Origin: Malachius bipustulatus
Taxonomy: Eukaryota; Arthropoda; Insecta; Coleoptera; Melyridae
Length of the DNA: 64,000 nucleotides
NCBI GenBank assembly: GCA_910589415.1
Contig: OU342631.1
Coordinates: 1,054,001-1,118,000, forward strand
Direction: 5' to 3'
Position 1 is the first letter of the stretch, and every line of letters begins with the position of its first letter. Both the position numbers and the translations under genes were made by a program. The notes under the pieces are model-generated. The model ran no database searches and had not been told where the DNA came from. It saw only the letters and a program-made list of their open reading frames with translations. Positions 1 through 13,000 of the stretch are shown here, piece after piece.

Positions 1-949
1 TCAATTGATAGATTCTGCCTAGTGTGATAATAATTACTTATTATAGTAGTAATTACCTATCAAAGTAGAATAGTTAGGGATACTATGAAACAAATTGTAA
101 CAGCTAATATAGATACTTACCGATAAAGTTGAAAGTTGAAAAACAGACTCTTCAGGTTACTGAGTTTTAATAGTACAAAATGATCTACTTAGAAGTTTCT
201 ATCTCGATAATGGACTTTATTTCTCAGGATATGTTTTTGTGCTCTGATCTCTTATCTTTTAAGTACCTAGCAGTGTAAATCAGGTGAATTATTTTCTTAA
301 TTCAAGAACTTTTTGGAAGCTTTTTGAATTTATGAAGTTATTATTAAGAGATTATTTTAATTCTAGGTGCGTTTCGTTCATTATACATATAAGTATAAGT
401 GGTTCAACTACATATCTTTGGAGTGTATATTATGTTTTCGTATAATGGAGTCGCATTTAGTCGTATCTTTCATTGTGAGAATGATGAAGTATGGGTAAAA
501 TATACTCATACTAAAAGTGAAGGATGCGAATGAGTGTGGTTCTATTGAGCGAGAACATACATATTTTGGGGATGTGAAACTGGACCTCTTTGAAATGGAC
601 CTCAATGAACATCACATACTCGTATTTATTTCGGCTTTAATTCATTAACCATCAAAGCCGTACCGTCGACTTTTACAATTTGATTAACAACTTTACAAAA
701 TAACTCATTTTTATTCATTCCTAAACTCAAAGACTAAATTACAAGAATATTTAACAGAGTAAAATTTTAATAGGTAGGTATATTATTCCATTCCAGATTT
801 TTTTTAAATTAGAGTTGACTATAGAAAATTTGAAATATACTGGTAGCTGCTACCTTTGAACTACCTTTGACAAGCTAAATTTTGAAAGGTTGAGGATGTT
901 TTTTAATCAAATTTTATTCTATTTTGAATTTTAACTGTTGTTCTATGAT
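1..949. other. AT-rich DNA, nothing recognised
   Basis: Upstream flank or intron sequence. Read on both strands, it shows no coding segment, terminal repeat or RNA-like structure that I can support. Confidence 0.5.
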
Positions 950-2140
950 GCAAAATGAGAGCGTTCCACTCCAACATCTCCTTTGAGAAACCTATCTCTA
1001 ATTAGCTCGTGGGCCTGGTGATGAGGTTTTTGAACCTCGAAACCGATCGCTCAATCTAATTATACACGCGTTTTGTGGATTTTTGGATCTTTTATTTCAC
1101 CGAATTAACCTTCACGAAGACTTTTATTTCATAATTATTGAAGACCAATATGGTGGGGTGAGTGTAAATATTGTTCTTTCGTCTGTCAACTCTAACCATG
1201 GAAAGCTACCTCTTTTGAAGCAGTTTTTTTTGGCTACTAAGTCGGCTTTCTCATTCCCTTGAATACAGACATGGGAAATTGTATAGGAAAATGATCCCAT
1301 CTGCGCATTCCGCAAGCTTGGCTTTAATTTGTTTGAGAAGAGGGATGAAGGATCTGTTTAATAGCCAGGAGGGAGCTTAAAGAGTCAGAACCGATGTTGG
1401 GGGGTAGAGATTATGTCTTCGACTGCTCTAAGAACAAATAACTCGTCAGAGACTTGGAACCGTTGGTGTGTAGATTAGATTGAAACTTGGAAAGCGGAAA
1501 AGAATGTTGTAAGAGTTGTTACTGGTTGATGACTTTTCGAGCGAGTTAAGCTAGATGTTGATATGGGGTTGTGTCAGCGACCAGGGAGAGGGGAGGGTTG
1601 GAGGAAGCGAATTCGCCCTAAAAATTGGTTAATTTCAGTTTCAATGCGATGAATTCTGTTGTAGACGGGGGGGGGGGATGAGGCGAGGATTATAATTGAA
1701 AAGAGGTTTGAAGCTGTTAGAAGTAACAAGAGAAAAATCGGGACTTTTTTGACTCATTGGTACATTGGCGGCGTAGTTTAGCGACATGAGCTTGGCTCGT
1801 AGCTCAAAAAGTAGTTCGCCTGTGAGTGAAAGGAGACTTTCATTAGGGGTGGTGCAGAAGGCGTCGGTAGCAATTCTCAGAGCAGTCGACTGAATAACTT
1901 CCATGGGCCTGCGATAAGCACGAAGAAGCGTGGTTGGTGTCGGCCCCCCAAGAGTAACCCGGCAAGACTCATCATATTTGCGCATCACATCAGATATGCT
2001 GCCTCCAGTTCAACCTGCTGTCAAAGGTTATACCGAGGTATTTTACGTGGTCTTTAAATTTGAGGCTTCTACCATGGAGCTGGAGGAGCTGGGACTCTGT
2101 TATTCTGTCCTCGCTGAAACATACACAATGTGTTTTTGAG
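950..2140 (-). mobile_element. Degraded non-LTR retrotransposon (RT C-terminal region and RNase H)
   Basis: Two minus-strand open segments are pieces of one LINE polyprotein. Positions 1988-1641 encode VIQSTALRIATDAFCTTP followed by a Leu-rich stretch, the usual region between reverse transcriptase and RNase H. Positions 1315-1124 encode SHVCIQGNEKADLVAKK, the RNase H end with the GNExAD motif that holds a catalytic Asp. Frames between them are broken by stops and shifts, so this is a relic. RNase H points to an I/R1/LOA-type or similar LINE rather than RTE. A G10 run at 1667-1676 interrupts it. Confidence 0.75.
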
Positions 2141-3212
2141 ACAGAGATTTCTTGCATCACCTTTGCATGTCGGATAGAGACGATTGAAGGGTTTTCTGCT
2201 TGAGTTTTGTGTTTTTCCCTTTAAGGTAAATGGGGTAAATGAGGTCAATGATAATTTTCATAATTTGATTTCCTATTATATGGTCAATAATATTTTGTTT
2301 TTATAACAATGAAGGTACAGAAGATTTGGCATCCAGATTTGCGTCAAGCTCGAATGAAGCCTTTTATTCAACAACTTATTCAATAACGGCAATAAAATCA
2401 AATCAAGCCGACCGGCGAAAATACTGATTCACTAGCATTACAATCAGCGTTATCAGTTACGTTATCAACGAAATTTTCGGAGAGACCAACCGTAGCTGAA
2501 TCGTCACAAAGCTTTGACATTAGTTCAACAGTAATCTATACAGGGTTAGTCGCCTGAAATGGAAAGCTCGATTACACCTACACCATTAAAGATATCAAAA
2601 TGAACCAAAAAGTGCTGTAAAGGGGAGGGTAAAGTGCAATTGATTAAATTTTCAGACATACTGGATGGCCCAATATCGCTGTACGCCATACAACTTTGTT
2701 ATTTTAAATAGGACACCCTCTATATTATTACATTTTCATATTGTCTGAGGAAAGTCTAAAAGAATGATTCGTAAAGTTGAAGTTTGTAATGAGCAATTTA
2801 TGAGTTATAAACAAATGAAAATCGCGATTTTCCATTTTCAAAGCTGCTTATATTGAAAACGGCTAGGGATATGGGAAAACGGCTTACATGTCCCTATCTT
2901 AACTTTTCATCCGGTTAATAGCGGCGCTCCTTCAGTTGTTGATTCAATTAGCCGCGAACGCGAGGAGTGGAATCATCAATCGCCTACGTTCCCGTTACCG
3001 CTGAAGATGTCTAGCGCAACTGTAGACGAAACATTCGAAGTAGATCCCCAAAAACCACGAATAAACACCCATTTTCAGTTGAAACCAGCCGTGAAAACAG
3101 TCTTAAAATAATTTCTATACTTTCTGTTAATATCTGCCCCCTTCGTTGTACCTTTACGTCATACAGTCAGAATAGTCCAGTTCTCAGCCCTGTATGTGAT
3201 AATCTGTTGGCT
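2141..3212. other. Gene-poor stretch with one foldback arm and two short open frames
   Basis: 2700-2915 is a single arm of the palindromic family whose core contains GGGACATGTAAGCCG (here on the opposite strand sense). Two + strand segments look mildly coding: 2408-2539 (Ser/Thr-rich, ends before a possible GTAATC donor) and 2920-3111 (ends TAA; contains LPLKMSSATVDETFEVDPQK). Neither could be tied to a family or joined to Plekhg5 with confidence. Confidence 0.35.
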
Positions 3213-3804
3213 TATACAGGGTGTACCAGCTCGATTTAGACAACGGAAAGGACCGTGTAGGTCTCGTCAAGACGAAATGTTTTTTCATTTGAAGTTTTTG
3301 GATTTGGACCTTCGTTGCGGAAATATGGCCGACTTCCGGTTTTTAGTTTTTTGACTAGAGTTTCGGCATTTTTAGGTTCTCGCGCAAACTGGAACTAGTT
3401 TTGGAAACTCCTTAGCTTCAGTTACAACTTTCGTATTGAAGTCAAGGTTCTATCTCTGTTGGATTCAAAATGGCGACATGCCCAAAACTTTAAATTTCAA
3501 GTCTTTGAATCAATTCAAATTGAATCAAATTGAAAAATTAAGTTTTTGAATCCAACAGAGATAGAACCTTGACTTCAATATGAAAGTTGTAACTGAAGCT
3601 AATAAGGAGTTTCCAAAACTAGTTTCAGTTTGGGCGAGAACCTAAAAATGCCGAAACTGGAGCCAAAAAACTAAAAACCGGAAGTCGGCCATATTTCCTC
3701 AACGAAGGTCCAAATCCAAAAACTTCAAATAAAAAAACGTTTCGTCTTGACGAGACCTACACGGCCCTTACCGTTGTCTAAATCGAGCTGGTACACCCTG
3801 TATA
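3213..3804. mobile_element. Palindromic foldback element, TATACAGGGTGTACC ends
   Basis: Left arm from 3213 and right arm ending 3804 are reverse complements over about 270 bp, with a short AT-rich centre near 3508. Both ends read TATACAGG. No coding capacity. It ends 65 bp before Plekhg5 exon a. Confidence 0.85.
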
Positions 3805-3869
3805 ATCAAAAGACGATGTTGATAATCTGTTGTTAATTGCAAATGAGGCAATCTTGATGTCTGTTGCAG

Positions 3870-4018
3870 TGAGTCACTATCGAAACAATGCGAGCTGCGG
3901 AACATCGACCTGCTCAGCTGCGAGGCTCGACTTCAGGATAAGGAGGCCGGAACTGAGACACCCCTGCCCTTCGCCCAGGATACCGCAGTACTCGTAGGTC
4001 GTCAAGTCCGGATTATAG
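3870..4018 (+). CDS. Plekhg5: Plekhg5 exon a: C-terminal half of RBD/ubiquitin-like domain
   Basis: The exon follows a TGTTGCAG acceptor and ends at G|GTTAGA. It is open in one frame, with the motifs TPLPF and GRQVRI. These line up with the TPLSLTF and GGHYLRVK stretch of the Raf-RBD-like domain in vertebrate PLEKHG5 (alignment by eye). It enters in phase 2 and leaves in phase 1, exactly what the next exon at 16883 needs. It is much more GC-rich than its surroundings. It lies 65 bp after the palindromic element ending at 3804. It is too short to show up as a long open frame. Confidence 0.75.
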
Positions 4019-7000
4019 GTTAGATAATTAATAGTTGTTATCTATTTCCTTACAGTTCATGCAGAGTTTCTGCCGTCCGCACAAGCATAATAACTCAAAC
4101 AACTAAGTATTAAGAATCTGTTAATACCTACTCGAAGATATTATTAGAGATGATTCTTAGTTTTAGTCATACCTAGTCATAGGGTGATTTAGGTTTTATC
4201 TTGTTAACTTCAGGGAATGACTGAGAATCGAAAAACAAACAGAATATAATATGAACTATATTTGGGAAATGCTTCGTTAAGAAAATCCATAATGGTGTTG
4301 AAGTTATAAGAAAAAATTCGTATTTTTGAAATATAAAAAAATTGGCTCATTGAAATAACTTGAAATTTTGTACTAGTTCTTGTAATTGAAGTACATGATC
4401 TTATACTCCTAAAGAAAATGTTTTTTCTGTGGTGATCAGGGTATATCGTTACCTTTATTTTTAAATAATTTCTAACCCCCTGATTTTAATAAAAAAATTG
4501 TTTTTTGGTGGATACCTCTTGTTGTTTAGAGAAGAAAAGTCATCTTACTTTTTTTGTAGTAGGACACAAAATGCGTGAGAATGTGAATGTACCAACCCGT
4601 ACAAGGTAATCATAAAATGCAATGCGTGTTGTGATCGTTATTGAAGGGTGTTGCATTTCAAAGAACTTGCATTAGTTCCTACATCGTGGAAGATTTTTAA
4701 AACAGTGCGTCCCACAACAAAAACGTAAGATCAATTTTCTCTTCTGAATAGGTATCTGCCAAAAAGGTCATATTTGCATAAAGTCAGTCGAGTGTAAATT
4801 ATTTAAAAAGAAAGGTAACGACATACCCAGATATTCGCGACTGGATTGAATGATTTTTCCTTGGGAGTATAAGATCATGTACTTCAATTCGCAGAGATAC
4901 TGTACAAAATTTCCAATTATTCCAATCAGCCAATTTTCATATACAGTGTGTCCGAGATAAGAATGAACAGCATGGCGATCTCAGAAACCGTGGAAGATGC
5001 AGAATCGGTTAAATAGGAAAAAAAGTTGGACAACCCGAAGGACAATGCAATGGCAGAACGAGATTTCAAAAATTATTGTTGATTTTGGAATTATTTTGAA
5101 AAAAACACATTTTTAATTTTAGTGTTTCTTATTTATTGACGTTATTATCGAAGATTTGGAAAAACTGCAGCCACATTTTTATTGCAATTTATTGACCAGG
5201 TTTTTTTTTTCTTATTTATTTTTGAAGATTGGGAAAATTGATACCTCATTTTCATTGGTTTTTAATAAGCTTTATTTCTGCTGCGTCAGTTTTTTTTTAT
5301 CTGAAGGTCTATATTGCAGAACTGGAGTTCGATTTTTTAAATATGGCCCTCTGAATGTTTTATTGCAAATATCTAAATACGAGTATATTTCAATTCTGAA
5401 TTGATTAATATGTCACACAATGTGGTTCTAACGTGCTTCGAACTATATCTATTGTCATCATCAGTTCAATTTTACCTTCATACGGATCTGCGCTCTTATT
5501 AAACTTCTTGGATTTGTTATTGGTATCGTTATCGACTCATCGTCATCACAATTCGACAAGCTCAAAAAGTTTAATGCGAGCACAGATCTGTATTAAGGTG
5601 AAATGAAACAGATGATATGTCAATAACTGTAGTCCGAAACTTATTTTAACCACAACATCTTTAAATTTTTGCAATAAAAATCCAGATCCCTATTTAAAAA
5701 ATCTAAGTTCAGTCCAGCCCTGCAAATATGAATACATAAAACTGACATTGCAAAAATAAAACTGCTCAATTACTGCAATGAACGGGGGGGGCTTTGCCCG
5801 GCCTTGATCCCCTGAATTGATCCATTGAAGGCTGCTTCAATGAAGGGAATATATTCCAAAGAAGCAAAGAAGAGGGGGCACAATAGATCTGTAATAGGTC
5901 GCAGCGCATCTGACACCCTCAATATCAATATCAATACTGCAATGAAAATGTGGATTCAGTTTTTCCCAATCTTCAATAATAACGCCAATAAATAAGAAAA
6001 ACTAAAATTTAAAGTTTTGGGTTTTTCAAAATAATTCGAAGATCAAAAATAGTTTTTGAAATCTCTTTCTGCCATTGCATTGATCTTGATCATTGCAAGT
6101 GGTTGCCCCACTTGTTAACTATTTAACCAATCCTGTATACAGGGTGAGGCGCGAGAACCTTAGGGCATTTTTATATGGAGAAGTGTTGGGAGTAGAAGTC
6201 TAAAAATTTGTAAATGTATAGTTTCGATTTTGACGAGCTGAACTAAAATAGTTACAACTTCCGGTTATACCGGATAAGCCGTTTTCCGATATTTTAACCC
6301 ATTTTCAATCTAAACTGTTTTGAAAAAATAAAATTGCTATTTTCATTTGTTCATATCTCATTAATTATTACTCGTTACAAATTTGAACTGTAACCATCAT
6401 TTTTGTTACATTTTTTCAGGCAATCTTAAAAGGTAATAATATACAGGCTGTATCATTAAAAAAAAAATGGCAACTTCCGGTATAACCAAGAGTGGTATGG
6501 GGCTGTAAATATTTTAGTTCAGCTCGTCAAAATTGAAATCAAAATGTACAAATTTTTAATTTTCTACTTCGAACACTTTTCCATATGAAAATGCCCTAAG
6601 GTTCTCGCGCCTCGCTCTGTATTCCCATGGTTTCCGAGATCTCCATGCTGTTCATTCTGATCTTGGACACAATGTATTTCAAAAATACAATTTTTTTATC
6701 AAAGTTCAACCCTGCAGTTTCTTAACCCTTTGAGTGCTGATGACGCCTATGAACCATAGCATAGGGGAAAATGTTCAAAAATAGAAAAATCAGCTCTCAA
6801 AGGGCGAAGCATTTCCCGAATAAAATTCATAAAGCAGACTCATATTTTTTCGATTCTATATTGTTTCCTGAAGTTACCAAGATTAAGCGTGCTACACTAT
6901 CGTGTAGCTGAAATTTTTATACCAGGTAATGAAAATTACCAGATTTTTCATCATGTATATCAAATTCATTCACTATAGTGGGTTACCACATGAAAGGTAA

Positions 7001-10000
7001 CATAGGGACATGTGAGCCGTTTTCCGATATCTTGAATATCTTGATTGGGGTGCGGATGTAAATTCAAGGGTTTAAGGTTTAAGGATAAAATCAGTCATTT
7101 ACTACGTCATTTTTGTAGTAGATTAGTATGCGACATAAAATCAACCTTTCAAGAAAAATCTAATCATAAAATAACGGTATTGAAATAAAACATTAATTTG
7201 CTCTTGCAAGAAAACATTACGCTGTGGGTTTTTTTTATTTCATTAGAATAAAGTTGCACTATTTTATACTTACTCATCAAGAACATGGAACAAAATTTAG
7301 GGTAACCACAGTCGTTGCTGAAATATGCTGAAAAAACTGAAAAATCGATGTTTTTCACTTTGGCCATACTCATCTTTCTTATTATTGAAAATATATGAAC
7401 AATATTATTGAAAACTTTACTGAAAAAGCTCACTAATTTTATTTATATAATAAACAAAATCAAATCTAGAAATAATAATTTTCACTTTGGAATATTTAGG
7501 AAAACAGATTTCTTCATTTAAGTGGATAGCGAAATTCAATGGCTGATGTCACCTCAACTTCCCTAATTTTTTTTCTGATTTAAATTTGTACCTATTCGAT
7601 CAAGTATAACGTAGCTCAAATTTCAATCGGTGGGTATCATATTGGTTATTTGCTGTTGCCATTCGACTGCTGAGGCTGTAATCGTAATCTTATAAGGTAC
7701 CTACTTAGATGTGACATTTGACATTTTAATTCCTATTTGGGTTAACTTGAGAGTTATCTGTCAATTACAGCACAAGTTCAATCAATCATAAAATAAATCT
7801 TTCCTTTACTAATTTCGTAATCTGTTCAAAAGTATTACTAAATATGTACCTATAATCATTAAAAAAGCTTATATTTTTCGTTCTCCGTTTGCAAAAGTCT
7901 TTCACATAACAAACTCTTGAGGTTTTGAAATGTTTTAAATATCAAGTAATTTTCAAATTAAATTACAGTAAAATGTATTTTTCCTTTTTTACTCCCCTTT
8001 TTTACATTTTCCTTCTAATTCTAATAACTTCCTTATATTATTCGATTTTGCTTTCTTTTATATTATATAGTTTAGAAAATTTTATTTATTGTTGCTTATT
8101 TGAAATTAATATTCATAATAATTATTACCGAATGTTTTGTATAAAAAAAAATAATTTATCAACTCATGCCACAACAGGGATTTTGTTTATTTTTTTCATG
8201 CATAGAAATTAATATTCAACAGATACCGTCAAAAAAGTAACACTGCAATATATGATGCTCCATTAATAATTAATTTGTTATACATTTAATAAAAAGTTTC
8301 ACGCGCCAATGTATCATTTCAAACACGTGATCTAGTACAAGTTGATCCATCACTTATGACCACCCCTAAATAGAGGTTAATTTTAAAGATAAAAAATTGA
8401 AACTTTAAGGAATCATGTAATTAATATAGAACCACATAATGGCATCATCGGAATAATTGCTTTTTTCGTTCGGCCACCAGCGGTCTAAGACTTAATTTGG
8501 TGGTAAATTGACCAAAAGAAAATCGATTTTTATTCAATACCTCGGTAGAAATCGATCGGAAAAAATTCGAAATTACTGAAAATAAAATATCAAAAAACAA
8601 TTACTACAAAGTGTGAACTCCCATTGAACCCCCATTGAACTCGAAGAAATTTTTCTAACTGCTTACTTAGGATTTATGGTAGATACCTACCCCATTCAGA
8701 TTATTAGGCACTTTTATTACTACCATATATCAATCATCCTACCTGTCATTTCCATGTTTTAGGTCTTTTAGTTCATTAAAGCCTTGTAATTAGTTTTATT
8801 ATAATTCTTTTCAGCGATTTTGATTTCATTAGTCGATTTCCCCTAACCCAGTTATCGTGTCGTGACTAAAGGTCTGCACTAGGGGCAACGGCGCCGGAGA
8901 ATGTCCGCAGTGGGCTCTCCGTCAAACCGTATATCACTCTGTGTCATGGGCATGTCTCGCGCACAGAGAGATATGAGGGTCTTGACTTAACCGTCCGGAC
9001 TGCGTGGATGAGGCACCACTATTTAAACCTCCCCAATCTCACGGTATTCCGCGCGCCGAAGAGATGCATGATTGTGGGTATCTCAGTCTTAGCGACCAAT
9101 TTAACCTCGGATCATCGGGCGCACCCCGTTGTATTGAGCCTTACTCCTTGCACGCGGGCTTAGCGAGGAGTGGACCAACCCTTCCCTGGGATATCCATGG
9201 AGTGTGTAAAACACAATGCTCTGACTAGGAGAGCCAAAACCTCGAGCTCCAGGCAACTGAAGGAGCTATGGAGATTGGCTGTAGTCCGACTTCAAGAAAC
9301 AGCTCGAGTTCACTGGACTAGGAGGACAAACAAATCTCCACTGAGAAAAAAGAAGACGAATAACCAGATTACAAACCTTCGTGTGAGACTTTCTCACCCC
9401 CGAGGACCTGGACATATTAACAACAGTCAAGATGGTCAGCTTATTCCTCAAAGAGGCTGACCTGATGGGGTTAATGTAGCACGACAAAATGTGAGCCACA
9501 ATAGACCTTGGGTCGCAGTGGAGGTGTCACAATGGCCCACTCACGATGAATCTAAATCTAATCTAAGTCTAGGAAGTTTTTTGTCGACAATTTGAACGAT
9601 TTCGATGAGTAGAATGGTAAAAAACTCAATTCAGTCGCTATTTTAAACTTAAACTTATCTTTTCCTGGTAATAAAGTGGCATTTTTTTACGTTTCTATTT
9701 TTCGGATCTGAATTTCTGTGTTTCTTTTTAAGTTGTAACCATACAGATACACTTCCTATATCTAATTGTCAAATTGTTTTTCCCAGAAACCTTCATCATC
9801 CATTATGATGATTAATTTACACTCCCGGCACTTGGAAGTCTCTAAAAATTAACCCAAAATCAATCTGAACTTCTTAATTTTAAACCAATCTGATCATATA
9901 AATCAAGACCGTTATTTTTTAACAATTATTATCCTTTTGTGATGTTAAAAAAATTCAGAATCCAGTTTTCACATTCGTAAGAGGAACAGTAGTTGTTATA

Positions 10001-13000
10001 CGTACGCCCAAGTTTTTTAAATATTAGTCTCTTTCTACACTTAAATAATCAAACGATAAGGAAATGTATTTCAAATCCTGCGTTCCTTATATTTTTGATT
10101 TTATATTTCACATAGGTATAAGCGAGGATATAAGGTACCTAACTAATAATCGCGTAAAATAAAAAACTTTGAATGTACTTTTTTAATCTTCGCCTTTTAA
10201 GGTATTCTGAGCGCGGGATGTACCTAATTGTGCAGCGGGAAATGCATGAACACAAATTCGCTCGTTTCAATTCACGAATTTTTATTTCAAGTTAGATCTC
10301 AGTTACATCCCGCACTTCGAAAGCTCCCGCTGTTCCGCAGTTTACGAATACCTCAATACTAACTCAATTACTTTTTCCCAGCAATATACGGCAAACAAAT
10401 ATATGAAGCATTTTCCAGAAATGAAGGCGCGAATCATATCATAAATTGATGTGTTCATATAAGTAATCGTTTCTAAGTGAATATTTTCTCCCCGCTTTCT
10501 CTATAATGGAAATTTTCTTTTCTGAGGAACGCATGTAATAATAATACTCTCCAGCTCTTCTACTCTAAGGAGGTGGACTATTACAGAAATGTCACCTGGC
10601 ATTCCTTACACAGGCTGAAAAATTCATACCTACAAGACAAGGCATTTTTATTAAAACACAGTTGAATAGTGTCACAGCGGATTTGTAAAAAAAACTGTTG
10701 TCTCTTAGGGAGCTCAGATTTATGAAGAAAAACTCATGTGTACCCTCGGTGATAAATTATTCTCGCATTGCGAGATATACCTACACACACCAAAATTATT
10801 TTCCAGGGATAAATCTACGAACTTGGATAGAGTGAATTTTCTACAGGAATTTACGTTAAAACATTGATTCCATTAAATTTTATTTTACCTTTTAGATTAA
10901 CAATATTCTTTAAAAGAAACAAAGCAAACGCACTCAACAATTATACCTACAAGTTTAATTTGTTTATTAAATCATTTTCTAAAAAATTTTCCAGAGGTTG
11001 CTAAGCAGTATTCTAAGCGATCAAAGAAATGTTTTCCAGTGTTTTGTAACTCTCTAACCATGAATAATTATTGTTTAAGCTCTTAGAAAAAGTAAAAACT
11101 CCAACGGCACGAGCCGTTGGAGTTGAAGTTCTTCGAAAAATTTAATATTTCTTGAATTTATATAAAAAGTGGTTGATTGGACTAAATTGAAATTTGATAG
11201 AGTAGTTTTGCTAACTGAAGTACATGATCTGATTATCCTAATGAAGAATTTGATCAATTGCCAGAGATCTGGGTATTTCCGTTGCCTTTTTTTAATAATT
11301 TCTACGTCACTGACTTTAATGCAAATATGACATTTTTGGTGGATACTCCGTATTGCTTAGAGGAGAAAATTCAAATTACGTTTCTGTCGTAGGACGCGCA
11401 CAGTTTCTAAAATACTTCACAATTTAAGAACCCATAGAAGATACAGTCTTTTTCTTTTGGTTTTCATCTTTTGTCAATTGCTTTTCCAAATTTGTCAATT
11501 GCTTTTCCCATTTATCAAACGTCAGTGTGATTTTTCAATTCAAATTCCTTTTTTGTCAAATAAGATTCCTTTTGTAGCAAAATGCTTTCCAATATTTATG
11601 ATACTGTCACTGCACGTAAATAAGAAAAGCAATTGGCATCAATTGCATAAATCAACATAAATCAATGACTATAATCATTGATAGATAGAAAAATAATAAA
11701 ATCATTTGACGTACAGAAAAGCAATTGACAAAAGAGGAAAACCAAAAGAAAAAGACTGTAATATGAATATCAATCAATGCTATTGAGTATTTCCGAAAAT
11801 TAATAATTTTTGTAATCATATTTGCATTAGAGTCAGTGGCGTAGATATTTTTTTAAAAAGAAGGTAAAGAAGTATCCAGATCTCCGGCACTGGATTAAAT
11901 AATTTTTCATTGCGAGGATCAGATCATGTACTTCAATTATTATTAGTACAACAACTGTCAAAAAATCCGAATTATTCTGATCAGCCAGTTTGTAGATATT
12001 CAAAAAATATTAAATTTTTAAAAGAACTTTAACACCCTATTGTATCTCGAAAACTAAAGCTCCAACGACCCTAGCCTACAGGAAATGGTTTGCCTATTTT
12101 TGCATTTTCTATAGGTATGCCCTTTAAGTTTGTAACACGTATTCATTAACACTTTATGTAAGTGTACAAAACGTGAGATCGGCGTTATTACTCATAATTT
12201 TCAATGTGTACTTGTATGTGTAAGGGTTAGATTTTCTTCTCAGTTATAATGGCATTTCACCGTTTATTGCATGAAGGCTTTCGCGATGGCTGTTCCTGAA
12301 AGCCCCTGTCGCTATTCGGTTGTTGTCTGCATTGCATTTAGCCTATTTAGCAGGGACTTGAAGGTAGAGGCAACGCAACCCTAGTCAAGTCGGGATCTTA
12401 TGAGCCTCCGATACATGCGGAGTATCGAGTGACTATCCGCGTCCACACTAATAGGCCAGTAAAATTGGGAGTCAACATCAAACTACTGTGGGACAACTTA
12501 ATTTCTGCATTATGCTACTAAAAGGTGTTTAATATGTTACATAAAAATCCCCATATCTGCGAGTGGGGGAACTACCCCAAAACCACCCCCAAAACTGCAA
12601 GTTTAGAGTTTTCCTTTATATTTTTTTTAATCAAGGTTTTTCCAAAAAATAACAAGAGACCTTTTATTTGTTAAATGAATAGGTTGTGCATTTAATATAT
12701 CGCGCTATAGGCTGTGACAGTGGTCGCAATTAGATAATCTATACCGTTGTCGGCTTACAAAACTGAAATACCAGCATTGATCTTTAGTTAAAAAGCCTAG
12801 GCTATTAATTATTTATCTTTATTTGAACTAATGCTAAAAAAAAAATTGACATACAGGGTGTTTCATTAATCAGTGCAGAAAATTCAATTGAAGATTCTTT
12901 GCTGAATTTTAAGGAGGGTTTGTCATGAAAAACAATTTTCTTAAAGCCTCCCCTAAGAAGTTACAGCCCCTTAAAGTAGGATAAAAAATTCACATTTATC

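Noticed and set aside
7164..8212. Two short open frames of 89 and 95 codons
   Set aside because: Low-complexity, T/A-rich frames overlapping foldback arm sequence; no homology recognised.
11099..11126. Perfect 12-bp hairpin like a bacterial terminator
   Set aside because: Eukaryotic context; it is the tip of a foldback element, with no T-run serving a gene.
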